Both the position numbers and the translations under genes were made by a program. A stretch of 22,043 bases of DNA from an uncultured Clostridium sp. (GTDB lineage: Bacteria > Bacillota_I > Bacilli_A > RF39 > UBA660), in contig CAJJPX010000020.1 of assembly GCA_905193755.1 (NCBI GenBank), forward strand, positions 1 through 22,043, in the 5' to 3' direction. Shown here in pieces: positions 5,839 through 13,341 of the stretch. A model generated the notes under the pieces. That model was not told the origin of the DNA. It ran no database searches and saw only the letters and a list, made by a program, of their open reading frames with translations. Numbering within the stretch: position 1 is the stretch's first letter; each line of letters opens with the position of its first letter.

Positions 5839-7092
5839 TTACTCAGCTACTTTTATTTTAGCACCTACATTTGCTAGTTTCTTTTCAACATCCCCATATC
5901 CTCTTAGAATATATTCACTACTTTCTATTTCAGTAACACCTTCTGCTATAAGACCAGCTATCAATAATGATGCTCCACCTCTTAAATCAGTAGCTATTAC
6001 TTTAGTACCTTTAAGTTTACGAGGACCTTTAATTTCTATTTTATTTAAACTTAATATATTAGTAATTGCTCCCATTCTATTAAGATCATATGTATTTTTA
6101 AATCTATTTTCATATAGTGTTTCTTCTACTATAGATTTACCTTCTGCTTGCGTTAATAATGTTGTTATCGGTTGTTGCAAGTCAGTTGGAAATCCCGGAA
6201 ACACTAAAGTCTTAATATAAGTTGGTTTTAAATGTTCACACTTAGATATTGTAAGAACATCTGCATCTATTGAATACTCTACTCCTATTTCTTTAAGTTT
6301 CATAAGAAGAGCTTCTATATGTTCTTTAATAATACCTTTAATTCTAAGATTATCTCCAAGTAACGCACCTATAATTATATAAGTACCACTTTCTATTCTA
6401 TCTGGAAATACTTCAATAACTCCATTATCTAAGTTTTTAGTACCTTCTATTTCAATACGTTTAGTACCAGCACCTATTATCTTAACACCCATATTTATTA
6501 AGAAAGATGCAACATTTACTATCTCAGGCTCCATCGCAGCATTATCTATAATAGTAGTGCCTTCTGCTCCAACTGCTGCAAGCATAACATTAATAGTTGC
6601 TCCAACACTTGGAAAATCAAAATATATTCTTTTACCTACTAACTTATCAGCAGTTATTATATATCTATTTTTAATTATTTCTACTTTAGCTCCTAATTGT
6701 TCAAAACCCTTGATATGAATATCTATTGGTCTTGCTCCAATATTACATCCACCAGGAAAAGACATCTCAACTCTTCCAAACTTAGCAAGCAATACACCCA
6801 TAAAATAATATGAAGCCCTCATTTGAACACTTAATTCTTCAGGTATAGGTTTATTAACAAGATTAGTTGAATCTATATATAATGCATCATCTTTATGTTC
6901 AACTTTACAATTAAGTAATTCTAAAATATTAATTAAATATTCTATATCACTTATAGTTGGTACATTATATATAACACTCTTAGTTTTAGCAAGTATTGCA
7001 GTAGGAATAAGCGCAACCGCACTATTCTTAGCCCCACTAATTTTAATTTCACCAGATAACCTATGGTTACCTTCTATAGTTATCTTTGACAT
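5839..7092 (-). CDS. murA: UDP-N-acetylglucosamine 1-carboxyvinyltransferase (MurA)
   Basis: MurA transfers enolpyruvate from PEP to UDP-GlcNAc, the first committed step of peptidoglycan synthesis, in the cytoplasm. About 417 aa, the usual length. Visible signatures are the substrate-binding Lys-Asn in ISGAKNS, the catalytic cysteine in PGGCNIGARPIDIH (fosfomycin target, near residue 116), FPTDLQQ, and the C-terminal DLRGGASLLIAGL. The ATG at 7090-7092 gives the normal N-terminus. A GTG at 7096-7098 is better spaced from AAAGG and is a real alternative; a TTG at 7099-7101 is less likely. Its own promoter lies in the gap after spoIIR. Position near rpmE matches the B. subtilis murA2 (murZ) locus. 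Confidence 0.96.
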   Translation of the reverse strand: MSKITIEGNHRLSGEIKISGAKNSAVALIPTAILAKTKSVIYNVPTISDIEYLINILELLNCKVEHKDDALYIDSTNLVNKPIPEELSVQMRASYYFMGVLLAKFGRVEMSFPGGCNIGARPIDIHIKGFEQLGAKVEIIKNRYIITADKLVGKRIYFDFPSVGATINVMLAAVGAEGTTIIDNAAMEPEIVNVASFLINMGVKIIGAGTKRIEIEGTKNLDNGVIEVFPDRIESGTYIIIGALLGDNLRIKGIIKEHIEALLMKLKEIGVEYSIDADVLTISKCEHLKPTYIKTLVFPGFPTDLQQPITTLLTQAEGKSIVEETLYENRFKNTYDLNRMGAITNILSLNKIEIKGPRKLKGTKVIATDLRGGASLLIAGLIAEGVTEIESSEYILRGYGDVEKKLANVGAKIKVAE

Positions 7093-7116
7093 AAACACCA
7101 ATGCCTTTCTACTTAT

Positions 7117-7145
7117 AATATACTATTAAAAATAGATTTTATCAA
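7117..7145 (-). promoter_or_regulatory. Sigma-A promoter of murA
   Basis: Minus-strand TTGATA (7140-7145), a 17-base spacer, then TATATT (7117-7122). Start of transcription is expected near 7110, giving a short leader before murA. No clear spoIIR terminator is seen between 7146 and 7177. Confidence 0.6.
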
Positions 7146-7177
7146 CGAATTAGACAGTTTTTAAGCAGTGTTTACAT

Positions 7178-7681
7178 TTAGAACCATTTAGATAAAACTT
7201 CGTATATTTTAGATTTATATTCTATTTTTTCATCTTTTTCATAATCAACCATACAAAGTGGAGGATATAAAATACACCAATAATTGTTACCTTTAGCTTC
7301 ACCTATTTCAACAACTAAACTCTCATATTCCCCTGCCTCAAACTCAATATTATTATATTCTTTTCTAGGAAAATAGTTCATACCATACTTTACTTTATAT
7401 TTTAAATTATAATTATTTTCACTAAATACTTTATCTATACTTGAGTTTACTTTATCTAAATTATTAACTACATTATTACGTGTATCATTTATATCATTAG
7501 AATCTTTAAATAACAATGTTGATAACTCGTTAACAACTTTTTCTTTTATTAATATATCAATAGATGAATTACTATTAGGAATAACTCTAAATCTAACCAT
7601 ATCACCACTTAAATTATATCTTGGCTTAGATACAACTATTAAAACTATTACAAAAAGTACTAAATATATTATTTTCTTCAT
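7178..7681 (-). CDS. spoIIR: Stage II sporulation protein R (SpoIIR)
   Basis: SpoIIR is the secreted forespore signal that triggers SpoIIGA to process pro-sigma-E in the mother cell. This copy is 167 aa, shorter than the roughly 220 aa of B. subtilis, but has the family core: an N-terminal signal/anchor (residues 2-18), VRFRVIPNSNS, YGMNYFPRKEY, then AGEYESLVVEIGEAKGNN and YWCILYPPLCMVD. Its C-terminus is trimmed soon after. It implies that the organism sporulates or recently did. The ATG lies directly after a hairpin whose second arm contains the AAAGG ribosome binding site. It follows prmC, as in the B. subtilis prfA-prmC-...-spoIIR order. No convincing sigma-F promoter could be assigned. 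Confidence 0.9.
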   Translation of the reverse strand: MKKIIYLVLFVIVLIVVSKPRYNLSGDMVRFRVIPNSNSSIDILIKEKVVNELSTLLFKDSNDINDTRNNVVNNLDKVNSSIDKVFSENNYNLKYKVKYGMNYFPRKEYNNIEFEAGEYESLVVEIGEAKGNNYWCILYPPLCMVDYEKDEKIEYKSKIYEVLSKWF

Positions 7682-7684
7682 TTA

Positions 7685-7719
7685 AAAACCAACCTTTCAA
7701 TTTAATGTTGGCTGGTTTT
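7685..7719 (-). terminator. Hairpin between prmC and spoIIR: terminator that also covers the spoIIR ribosome binding site
   Basis: On the minus strand AAAACCAGCC (7710-7719) pairs over 10 bp with GGTTGGTTTT (7685-7694), with one G-U pair and a 15-base loop. A T run continues to 7684-7688, so it qualifies as a terminator for prmC. The ribosome binding site AAAGG of spoIIR straddles the loop and the second arm, and the ATG is only four bases beyond the stem. The same bases could thus mask spoIIR translation. Confidence 0.7.
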
Positions 7720-7727
7720 ATATTTTT

Positions 7728-8468
7728 TTATTCACTAATTATAAAGATATATCTATCTCTATTAGTTAAATCTTTTTCTATCATTATTCTAGAATCTTTA
7801 AAGTATTCAGTTGCTATTTCTTTTATAAAGTTTCCTTGCCACCATCCTATTTCAAAAGCTATTATAAATTTTTCACTAAGAAATGGCTTAATATTAGATA
7901 TTATCTTTTTATAGAAATATAGTCCATCTTCACTAGCAAATAATGCTATATTTGGTTCATACTTTTTAACTGAATCCATTATTTTCTCATCAGTATCTAT
8001 ATATGGTGGATTACTTATAACTATGTCATACTTACCACTTACTTCATCTAACATATCACTTTTAATAAACTTAATATCTAAGTTATTCTCTTTAGCATTC
8101 ATCATTGCTACTTCTAAAGCACTATTAGATATATCAATCGCAGTAACATTAGAATCCAATTCTTTACCTAAAGCAATACTTATAGCTCCACTACCAGTAC
8201 CTAAATCAAGAATATTAACCTTTTTATTAAATAATTTCTTTGAATAATTTATAGTTTTCTCTACCAAATATTCAGTTTCATATCTAGGTATTAACACATT
8301 CTCATTAACATTTATTTTATATCCATAAAAGTTAACGTATCCTATCAAATATTGTATTGGATAGCCTTCTAGTAATCTTTGATAATCACTATCTATATCT
8401 TTACTTACTTTAATTAATTCTTCACATTCAGAACGACTAAATCCTAAAGACATAAATTTATCAATCAT
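7728..8468 (-). CDS. prmC: Peptide chain release factor N5-glutamine methyltransferase (PrmC)
   Basis: PrmC methylates the Gln of the GGQ motif in release factors RF1 and RF2 using S-adenosylmethionine. An N-terminal helical domain recognises the factor. The central PIQYLIG and VLIPRYETE motifs, SAM motif I LDLGTGSGAISIAL and the catalytic ISNPPYID are all present. About 246 aa from the ATG at 8466-8468, which overlaps the prfA stop by 8 bases; a TTG at 8478-8480 would add four residues. The overlap with prfA, encoding its substrate, implies translational coupling. It ends 9 bases before the terminator hairpin upstream of spoIIR. Confidence 0.95.
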   Translation of the reverse strand: MIDKFMSLGFSRSECEELIKVSKDIDSDYQRLLEGYPIQYLIGYVNFYGYKINVNENVLIPRYETEYLVEKTINYSKKLFNKKVNILDLGTGSGAISIALGKELDSNVTAIDISNSALEVAMMNAKENNLDIKFIKSDMLDEVSGKYDIVISNPPYIDTDEKIMDSVKKYEPNIALFASEDGLYFYKKIISNIKPFLSEKFIIAFEIGWWQGNFIKEIATEYFKDSRIMIEKDLTNRDRYIFIISE

Positions 8469-9522
8469 TATGTTCTTCAAGTCTCATTCTTTCATCTTCA
8501 GCAATTAATGCATTAATTAAGTCTTCTAGGTCACCTTCCATAATCTTATCTAAATGCATTACAGTATAATTAATTCTATGATCAGTAAGTCTATTTTGTG
8601 GATAATTATATGTTCTTATCTTTTCAGCTCTATCTCCTGTACCTATCTTACTTCTTCTTTCATTACCAAGTTTTTCATCTTGCTCTCTTTGTTTTAAATC
8701 ATAAAGTCTTGTTTTTAATATTTGAAGTGCCCTTTCTTTATTCTTTATTTGACTTCTTTCTACTTGGCAATAAACTATTATACCAGTTGGTATATGTGTA
8801 ACTCTAACCGCAGAGTCTGTAGTATTAACACATTGTCCTCCAGCTCCACTACTACGAGTTATATCTATTCTTATATCACTATCTTTTATTTCTACATCTA
8901 TTTCTTCTGCTTCAGGCATAACTAATACTGTCGCAGTACTTGTATGTACTCTACCAGCAGATTCTGTTTCAGGTACTCTTTGAACTCTATGAGCACCACT
9001 TTCATACTTAAGTTTTGAATAAACGCTTTCTCCACTAAGCATAAATTCTATTTGTGAGTATCCCCCACTTTCACCAGGTACTTCATGGGTTACTTCAAGC
9101 TTCCATCCTTGCTTTTCAGCATATTTAGTATACATTCTAAATAAGTCTCCAGCAAATATATTGGCTTCATCTCCTCCAGCCGCACCACGAATCTCAATAA
9201 TAACGTTCTTTTCATCATTAGGATCCTTAGGTAAAAGCATAATCTTTAATTTACTTTCTAATGTTTCTTTTTCTTTATGTAAATTATCAATTTCTTCTAA
9301 AGCAAATTCCTTCATTTCAGGATCTTTACTCATCTCTTTAGCTGCTTCTATATCATCTAAAACAGTATTATACTTTTTATAAGCTTCTACTACTGGTTCA
9401 ATAGAATTCTTCTCTTTAGATATAGTTTGCATCTTCTTGTAATCATTATATACTTCTGGTTTTAATAATTCATCACATAAATTATTATATCTTTCCTGTA
9501 TTATTTCTAATCTTTCTTTCAT
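8461..9522 (-). CDS. prfA: Peptide chain release factor 1 (RF1)
   Basis: RF1 terminates translation at UAA and UAG. 353 aa, normal length. The peptidyl-tRNA hydrolysis motif GGQ is at 228-230 (SSGAGGQCVNTTDSAVR). The stop-reading tripeptide is P-E-T (184-186), of the PxT class that marks RF1 rather than the SPF of RF2. The GAAGGDEA box of domain 1-2 is also clear. ATG follows GGGAGG. The gene ends in TGA, immediately followed in frame by TAA, making it the only gene in the window whose stop its own product cannot read. Upstream is rpoE, 36 bases away with no terminator, so rpoE-prfA-prmC probably form one transcript. Confidence 0.97.
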   Translation of the reverse strand: MKERLEIIQERYNNLCDELLKPEVYNDYKKMQTISKEKNSIEPVVEAYKKYNTVLDDIEAAKEMSKDPEMKEFALEEIDNLHKEKETLESKLKIMLLPKDPNDEKNVIIEIRGAAGGDEANIFAGDLFRMYTKYAEKQGWKLEVTHEVPGESGGYSQIEFMLSGESVYSKLKYESGAHRVQRVPETESAGRVHTSTATVLVMPEAEEIDVEIKDSDIRIDITRSSGAGGQCVNTTDSAVRVTHIPTGIIVYCQVERSQIKNKERALQILKTRLYDLKQREQDEKLGNERRSKIGTGDRAEKIRTYNYPQNRLTDHRINYTVMHLDKIMEGDLEDLINALIAEDERMRLEEHND

Positions 9523-9558
9523 ATTTCCTCCCTTTATTAAATATTTAAGAAAGCCTCG

Positions 9559-10005
9559 CTACAAGTCAGATTCGTCTTCGTATCCTTCATCAACGATAAC
9601 TAAATCTCTTAAGTCATCATCAGTATCATCATCTTCTGTTTCATCAATATCATCATAGAAGTCACTTTCATGTTCTTCCATATCTTCTTCTTTTTCTTCA
9701 AGAGTATCTTCATCATCTTCAAGTTCTTCTTCAAGCTCCTTAATATTGATTTCAGCAGTATGATTCTCTCTTAAATCCCAATATCCCTTTTCAAGTTGAA
9801 TAAATCTCTTTTCAGTCGCAAGTAGTGCAAAGAAATCAGCTATTTGATTTTCAAATGCATCCTCACCAAGATTAAGTTCATCACATATTATCTTAAATAT
9901 GTCATTGATCTTCATCTTTTTTCCTTTTTCTTTTAATATTATATATGCAATGTCATCAAATGGCATTGTTTCTAACTCTTCTTTACTTACAGTTTTAAAT
10001 TTCAT
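9559..10005 (-). CDS. rpoE: DNA-directed RNA polymerase delta subunit
   Basis: The delta subunit is a Gram-positive accessory of RNA polymerase that speeds recycling and tunes promoter and initiating-NTP sensitivity. 148 aa. Residues 1-85 form the HARE-type winged-helix domain (DIAYIILKEKGKKM, then LNLGEDAFENQIADFFALLATEKRF and GYWDLR). From about residue 92 the tail is almost wholly Asp/Glu, the disordered acidic arm typical of the family. ATG follows AAGGAGG at about 11 bases. A promoter with a perfect -10 lies upstream. In B. subtilis rpoE is next to pyrG; here prfA follows. Confidence 0.95.
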   Translation of the reverse strand: MKFKTVSKEELETMPFDDIAYIILKEKGKKMKINDIFKIICDELNLGEDAFENQIADFFALLATEKRFIQLEKGYWDLRENHTAEINIKELEEELEDDEDTLEEKEEDMEEHESDFYDDIDETEDDDTDDDLRDLVIVDEGYEDESDL

Positions 10006-10048
10006 TATTTATTAAGCCTCCTTAAGACTATTTTTTCTTTCCCTTAAA

Positions 10049-10076
10049 ATTATACATATTTTTTTATATAAATCAA
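10049..10076 (-). promoter_or_regulatory. Promoter of the rpoE-prfA-prmC transcript
   Basis: Minus-strand TTGATT (10071-10076), a 16-base spacer, then perfect TATAAT (10049-10054). The 119-base gap also has to serve the divergent plus-strand PBP gene. A weak plus-strand pair, TTAAAA (10044-10049) and TATAAA (10067-10072) spaced 17, overlaps this promoter face to face, so the two directions may compete. Confidence 0.65.
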
Positions 10077-10124
10077 GTATTTTTTATAGATTTACAATAC
10101 ATAATAATTAATGGTGTAAATGAT

Positions 10125-12059
10125 ATGAAAAAATTACTATTATTAACTAAAATATTTATATTCACATTTTTCTCTATTATTATAATAATTTTAAGTCTTT
10201 ATGCTTATGCTTTTATCACACCTAAGTTCAATATTAATACAAGTAAGAGTATAATTTATTATGATAAATATGGTAATGATTTATTCCAAGAAAGAGAAAA
10301 AAACGATTTTGTAGAACTATCTAACATTAGTGATTATGTTAAAAATGCTATTGTTTCTATAGAAGATAAAAACTTTTATAATCATAAGGGATTCGATTAT
10401 TTAAGAATTGCTAAAGCTATGTTTGTAAATTTAAAAAGTAAAAAAATTAAAGAAGGAGCCTCTACTATATCTCAACAATATATTAAAAATTTATATTTAA
10501 CTTTTGATAAAACTTGGGAAAGAAAAATACAAGAAGCACTTCTTACTTTAGAACTTGAAACACATTATTCTAAAAATGAAATACTTGAAGGATACTTAAA
10601 TACTATTGATTTTGGTGCTGGTAATTATGGAATTAAAGAAGCAAGTAAATATTATTTTAATAAAGAACCCAAAGACCTAACACTTGCTGAAGCATCTATT
10701 ATAGTTGGTATACCAAAAAATCCAAGTTATTATAATCCAGTTACTCATTATGACCATGCTAAAAATAGACAAAAAGATGTACTCTCTAGCATGGTTAAAA
10801 ATAAATTAATATCCGCTGATGAAATGAATAAAGCTTATAATGAAGAATTAAAATTCCATGGAAAAAATGATAAAGTAGAACTTTCAAGTATTTATTATTA
10901 CAAAGATGCTGTCTTAAAAGAACTTTCCAGTATAAAAGAAATACCATCTTCTCTACTAGATATGGAAGGTCTTAAAATATACACTAATCTTGATAAAGAT
11001 GTACAAAAAAACTTAGAAAATAATGTTGATAAAGAAATGAAAGACACTACTTTACAGGTAGCTTCTATAGTAATAACGCCAACAAATGGTAAAATAGTTG
11101 CTCTAATTGGAGGAAAAGACTACTCAATTTCAGAGTACAATAGAGCATACTCATCAAAAAGACAAGTTGGTTCAACTATAAAACCTTTTCTTTATTATAG
11201 CGCTCTTGAAAATGGATTTACTCCGTCAAGTACATTTCTAAGTGAAAGAACAACATTCAACCTAGGAGACACTGTTTATTCTCCAAGAAACGCAGGTAAT
11301 ATCTATGCTAATAAAAATATTTCTATGTTGTCAGCTATCGCATATTCAGATAACATTTATGCGATGAAAACACACCTTTTCTTAGGAACCGATATGCTAT
11401 CTAAAACAATAAAAAGAGTTGGTATAAAAACAGAAGTAAAAGAGAATGCATCTTCTGCCTTAGGTACAACTGAAATTAATATGATAGACTTTTCTAATGG
11501 TTTTATTACTCTAGCAAACGAAGGTAAACATGAGAGTCCTCATTTAATTGAAAAAGTAACTGATAACACAGGTAAAATACTTTATGAATATAAATATAAT
11601 GAAGACTATGTATTAAATAAAAAATATGTATATATTCTAAACAATTTATTAACATCTACTTATAACTATAGTTTGATTAACTATACTTCTCCAACACTAG
11701 TTAGTATAGGAAATGAACTAAAAAGTAAATATGCTGCTAAAAGTGGTAGTACATCAACTGATTACTGGACTGTTGGATATAATAAAGACTATTTAATGCT
11801 TGTTTGGGCTGGAAATGATGATAATACTAAAGTCAAATCAAAGGACTCTAAAATAACAAAAAAAATATGGGCAAAAACTATATCAACTATTAAAGATAAT
11901 AAAAATGAATGGTATGACATACCTAAGGGAATAACAGCCGCATCTATAAATTCAATCAGTGGAGAACCTAGCAGTAATGGTTTTGTTTGTTACTATGAAA
12001 AAGGTTCAGAACCAAAATATGATATAAATTTTTCCAATATAAAAGACTCTTTTAATTAA
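10125..12059 (+). CDS. Class A penicillin-binding protein (transglycosylase/transpeptidase)
   Basis: Bifunctional peptidoglycan synthase, 644 aa, anchored by an N-terminal membrane helix (residues 8-30). The GT51 glycosyltransferase domain (about 70-230) shows the catalytic Glu in SIEDKNFYNHKG (E80), EGASTISQQ (110-118), the KIQEALLTLELE helix and GYLNTIDFGAGNYGI. The penicillin-binding transpeptidase domain (about 310-600) has S350-T-I-K353, S408-D-N410 and K539-S-G541, the last a KSG in place of the more usual KTG. Tail short, with no Ser/Pro or PASTA region. The ribosome binding site is weak (GGTG eight bases before ATG). It is the only plus-strand gene here, divergent from rpoE and closed by a bidirectional terminator that contains its stop. 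Confidence 0.95.
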   Translation: MKKLLLLTKIFIFTFFSIIIIILSLYAYAFITPKFNINTSKSIIYYDKYGNDLFQEREKNDFVELSNISDYVKNAIVSIEDKNFYNHKGFDYLRIAKAMFVNLKSKKIKEGASTISQQYIKNLYLTFDKTWERKIQEALLTLELETHYSKNEILEGYLNTIDFGAGNYGIKEASKYYFNKEPKDLTLAEASIIVGIPKNPSYYNPVTHYDHAKNRQKDVLSSMVKNKLISADEMNKAYNEELKFHGKNDKVELSSIYYYKDAVLKELSSIKEIPSSLLDMEGLKIYTNLDKDVQKNLENNVDKEMKDTTLQVASIVITPTNGKIVALIGGKDYSISEYNRAYSSKRQVGSTIKPFLYYSALENGFTPSSTFLSERTTFNLGDTVYSPRNAGNIYANKNISMLSAIAYSDNIYAMKTHLFLGTDMLSKTIKRVGIKTEVKENASSALGTTEINMIDFSNGFITLANEGKHESPHLIEKVTDNTGKILYEYKYNEDYVLNKKYVYILNNLLTSTYNYSLINYTSPTLVSIGNELKSKYAAKSGSTSTDYWTVGYNKDYLMLVWAGNDDNTKVKSKDSKITKKIWAKTISTIKDNKNEWYDIPKGITAASINSISGEPSSNGFVCYYEKGSEPKYDINFSNIKDSFN

Positions 12060-12065
12060 GAGTCT
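12044..12065. terminator. Bidirectional terminator between PBP and SPFH genes
   Basis: An 8-bp perfect stem (AGACTCTT 12044-12051 with 12058-12065) has a 6-base loop. On the plus strand it is followed by ATTTTTTATT, and on the minus strand by TTT. It serves the two convergent genes. The PBP stop (12057-12059) lies across loop and stem. Confidence 0.85.
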
Positions 12066-12070
12066 ATTTT

Positions 12071-13228
12071 TTATTCTTTTAGTTTAGTTCCACAATTACT
12101 ACAGAACTTACCAATTGCCATTTCTCCACAATTAGGACATTTCTTTGGTTCAGGTACATCTTCTACTTTAACTTCTTCATTATTGAATATTGTACCCATC
12201 TCTGGTTGATTAGTTTCAGGTTTATAACCATTAACATCAGTACCATTATTTATAGCACCCATCATATTGTTAACAGCACCACTAGCCATATTCATACCCA
12301 TGAATCCCATCATAGCACCATTTTCATTAGAAGATGCATTTCTTAAAGCATCAGCAGAAGCACTAGCCATTAAGCCAGATTGTAAATTCTTATTTGAGAA
12401 AATTGTTGCTTCATCTATCTTATTTACTTTAACCATAGATTCATCAGTAAGATTGATGTCTCCAATAGCTACATCTACTACTTCTAAACCATAATTTTGT
12501 CTCCAAGAATCATCCAAACATACATTCATTTCTTCAGAAATATCACCATTATAAAGCCCTATATCACCAAAAGAAACTTTATGTTTTCTCATAACAACAG
12601 TAATTGCTTGAGTTAACTTTTCAATAAATTTAGATTGTAATTGGCTTCCAACAACATCTTCATAATAAACAGTATCAGCAGCATTAGCTCCTATAACACT
12701 ATTTACTAACATAATTGGATCAACTACTTTAAATGCATATTCTCCAAAGAATGTAACTTCTAACATACCATATTTTTCATCAGTAATCTTTCTTGGTTGT
12801 GGTGAACCAAATTTATTTCCTGTAATAGTTAATAAATTTACATAGTAAACTCTTTGATCTTTAGCAGTTTGTCCTCCATAAGTAAAACGTTTTCCAATAG
12901 TCTTAAATGTATCTATAATACCTTTTCCAAGACCACCAGTAAATATACTAGGTTCACTACTAGAATCAAAATAGAATGTCCCTGCATCAGCAGTAAATTC
13001 TTTAATTTCACCATTTTCAATGATCATCATTGCCATACCTTGAGGTACAACAATAGTACTTCCATTAGAAATAATTCCTTCACTTGGATTAGAATTACCA
13101 GTTCCATGATTTATAATACCTCTTTGTATTAATACATTTTTTGAAATAGTAGGACAAGTCACAAACTCTTTAAATTGATCACCAAAAGCAGTTGTAGTAG
13201 CACTTGATAATGCCTTAATTAATCCCAT
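12071..13228 (-). CDS. SPFH-domain protein with C-terminal zinc ribbon (YdjI-like)
   Basis: 385 aa, resembling the B. subtilis YdjI group, often labelled virion core protein-like. Residues about 1-270 are an SPFH/band-7-type domain (STIVVPQGMAMMIIENG, GRFT-like KRFTYGGQ, LEVTFFGEYAFKVVDP, GLEVVDVAIGDINL). Then comes an Ala region and a Gly/Met/Asn-rich flexible linker (about 295-335). Last is a zinc ribbon C364-x2-C367...C376-x2-C379. There is no membrane helix; YdjI-type proteins join membrane-stress complexes with a PspA-like partner, but none is visible here. The start ATG follows AGAGG. It is transcribed alone, after the noc terminator, from an extended -10 promoter. Confidence 0.85.
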   Translation of the reverse strand: MGLIKALSSATTTAFGDQFKEFVTCPTISKNVLIQRGIINHGTGNSNPSEGIISNGSTIVVPQGMAMMIIENGEIKEFTADAGTFYFDSSSEPSIFTGGLGKGIIDTFKTIGKRFTYGGQTAKDQRVYYVNLLTITGNKFGSPQPRKITDEKYGMLEVTFFGEYAFKVVDPIMLVNSVIGANAADTVYYEDVVGSQLQSKFIEKLTQAITVVMRKHKVSFGDIGLYNGDISEEMNVCLDDSWRQNYGLEVVDVAIGDINLTDESMVKVNKIDEATIFSNKNLQSGLMASASADALRNASSNENGAMMGFMGMNMASGAVNNMMGAINNGTDVNGYKPETNQPEMGTIFNNEEVKVEDVPEPKKCPNCGEMAIGKFCSNCGTKLKE

Positions 13229-13260
13229 AACAATTACCTCTTTTCTATAATTCTAAGTTT

Positions 13261-13269
13261 ATTATAACA
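13261..13269 (-). promoter_or_regulatory. Extended -10 promoter of the SPFH gene
   Basis: Minus-strand TGTTATAAT: a perfect TATAAT (13261-13266) with the extended -10 TG one base upstream. The -35 region is AT-rich with no good match, as often seen with extended -10 promoters. It gives a leader of about 25 bases containing AGAGG. Confidence 0.5.
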
Positions 13270-13315
13270 TGTATATTCTATATTTAAATAATTTTTTATC
13301 TTAAAATGTAAAGTA

Positions 13316-13341
13316 AAAAACACTTACATAGGTGTGTTCTT
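13316..13341 (-). terminator. Probable terminator of the noc gene
   Basis: On the minus strand AAGAACAC (13334-13341) pairs with GTGTTTTT (13316-13323), with one G-U pair and a 10-base loop that contains the TAA stop of noc, within a T run. The stem is weak, with three G-C pairs. Confidence 0.45.

Noticed and set aside
6188..6202. A CCCGG core resembling the Noc binding site.
   Set aside because: It is not palindromic on either side and encodes the conserved VFPGFPTDLQ segment of MurA, which explains the GC bases.
7705..7914. Open frames on the plus strand opposite prmC, prfA, mnmE and the SPFH gene (for example 7705-7914, 8023-8247, 9161-9382, 12267-12494, 17786-18037).
   Set aside because: They are antisense shadows of well-conserved genes, lack ribosome binding sites and have no sensible protein signatures.
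8461..8466. TGA read as tryptophan (mycoplasma code), since prfA would gain only one residue before TAA.
   Set aside because: Trp codons checked in conserved positions (the response regulator, MnmE and PBP) are TGG, and no gene is broken by internal TGA, so the standard code fits.
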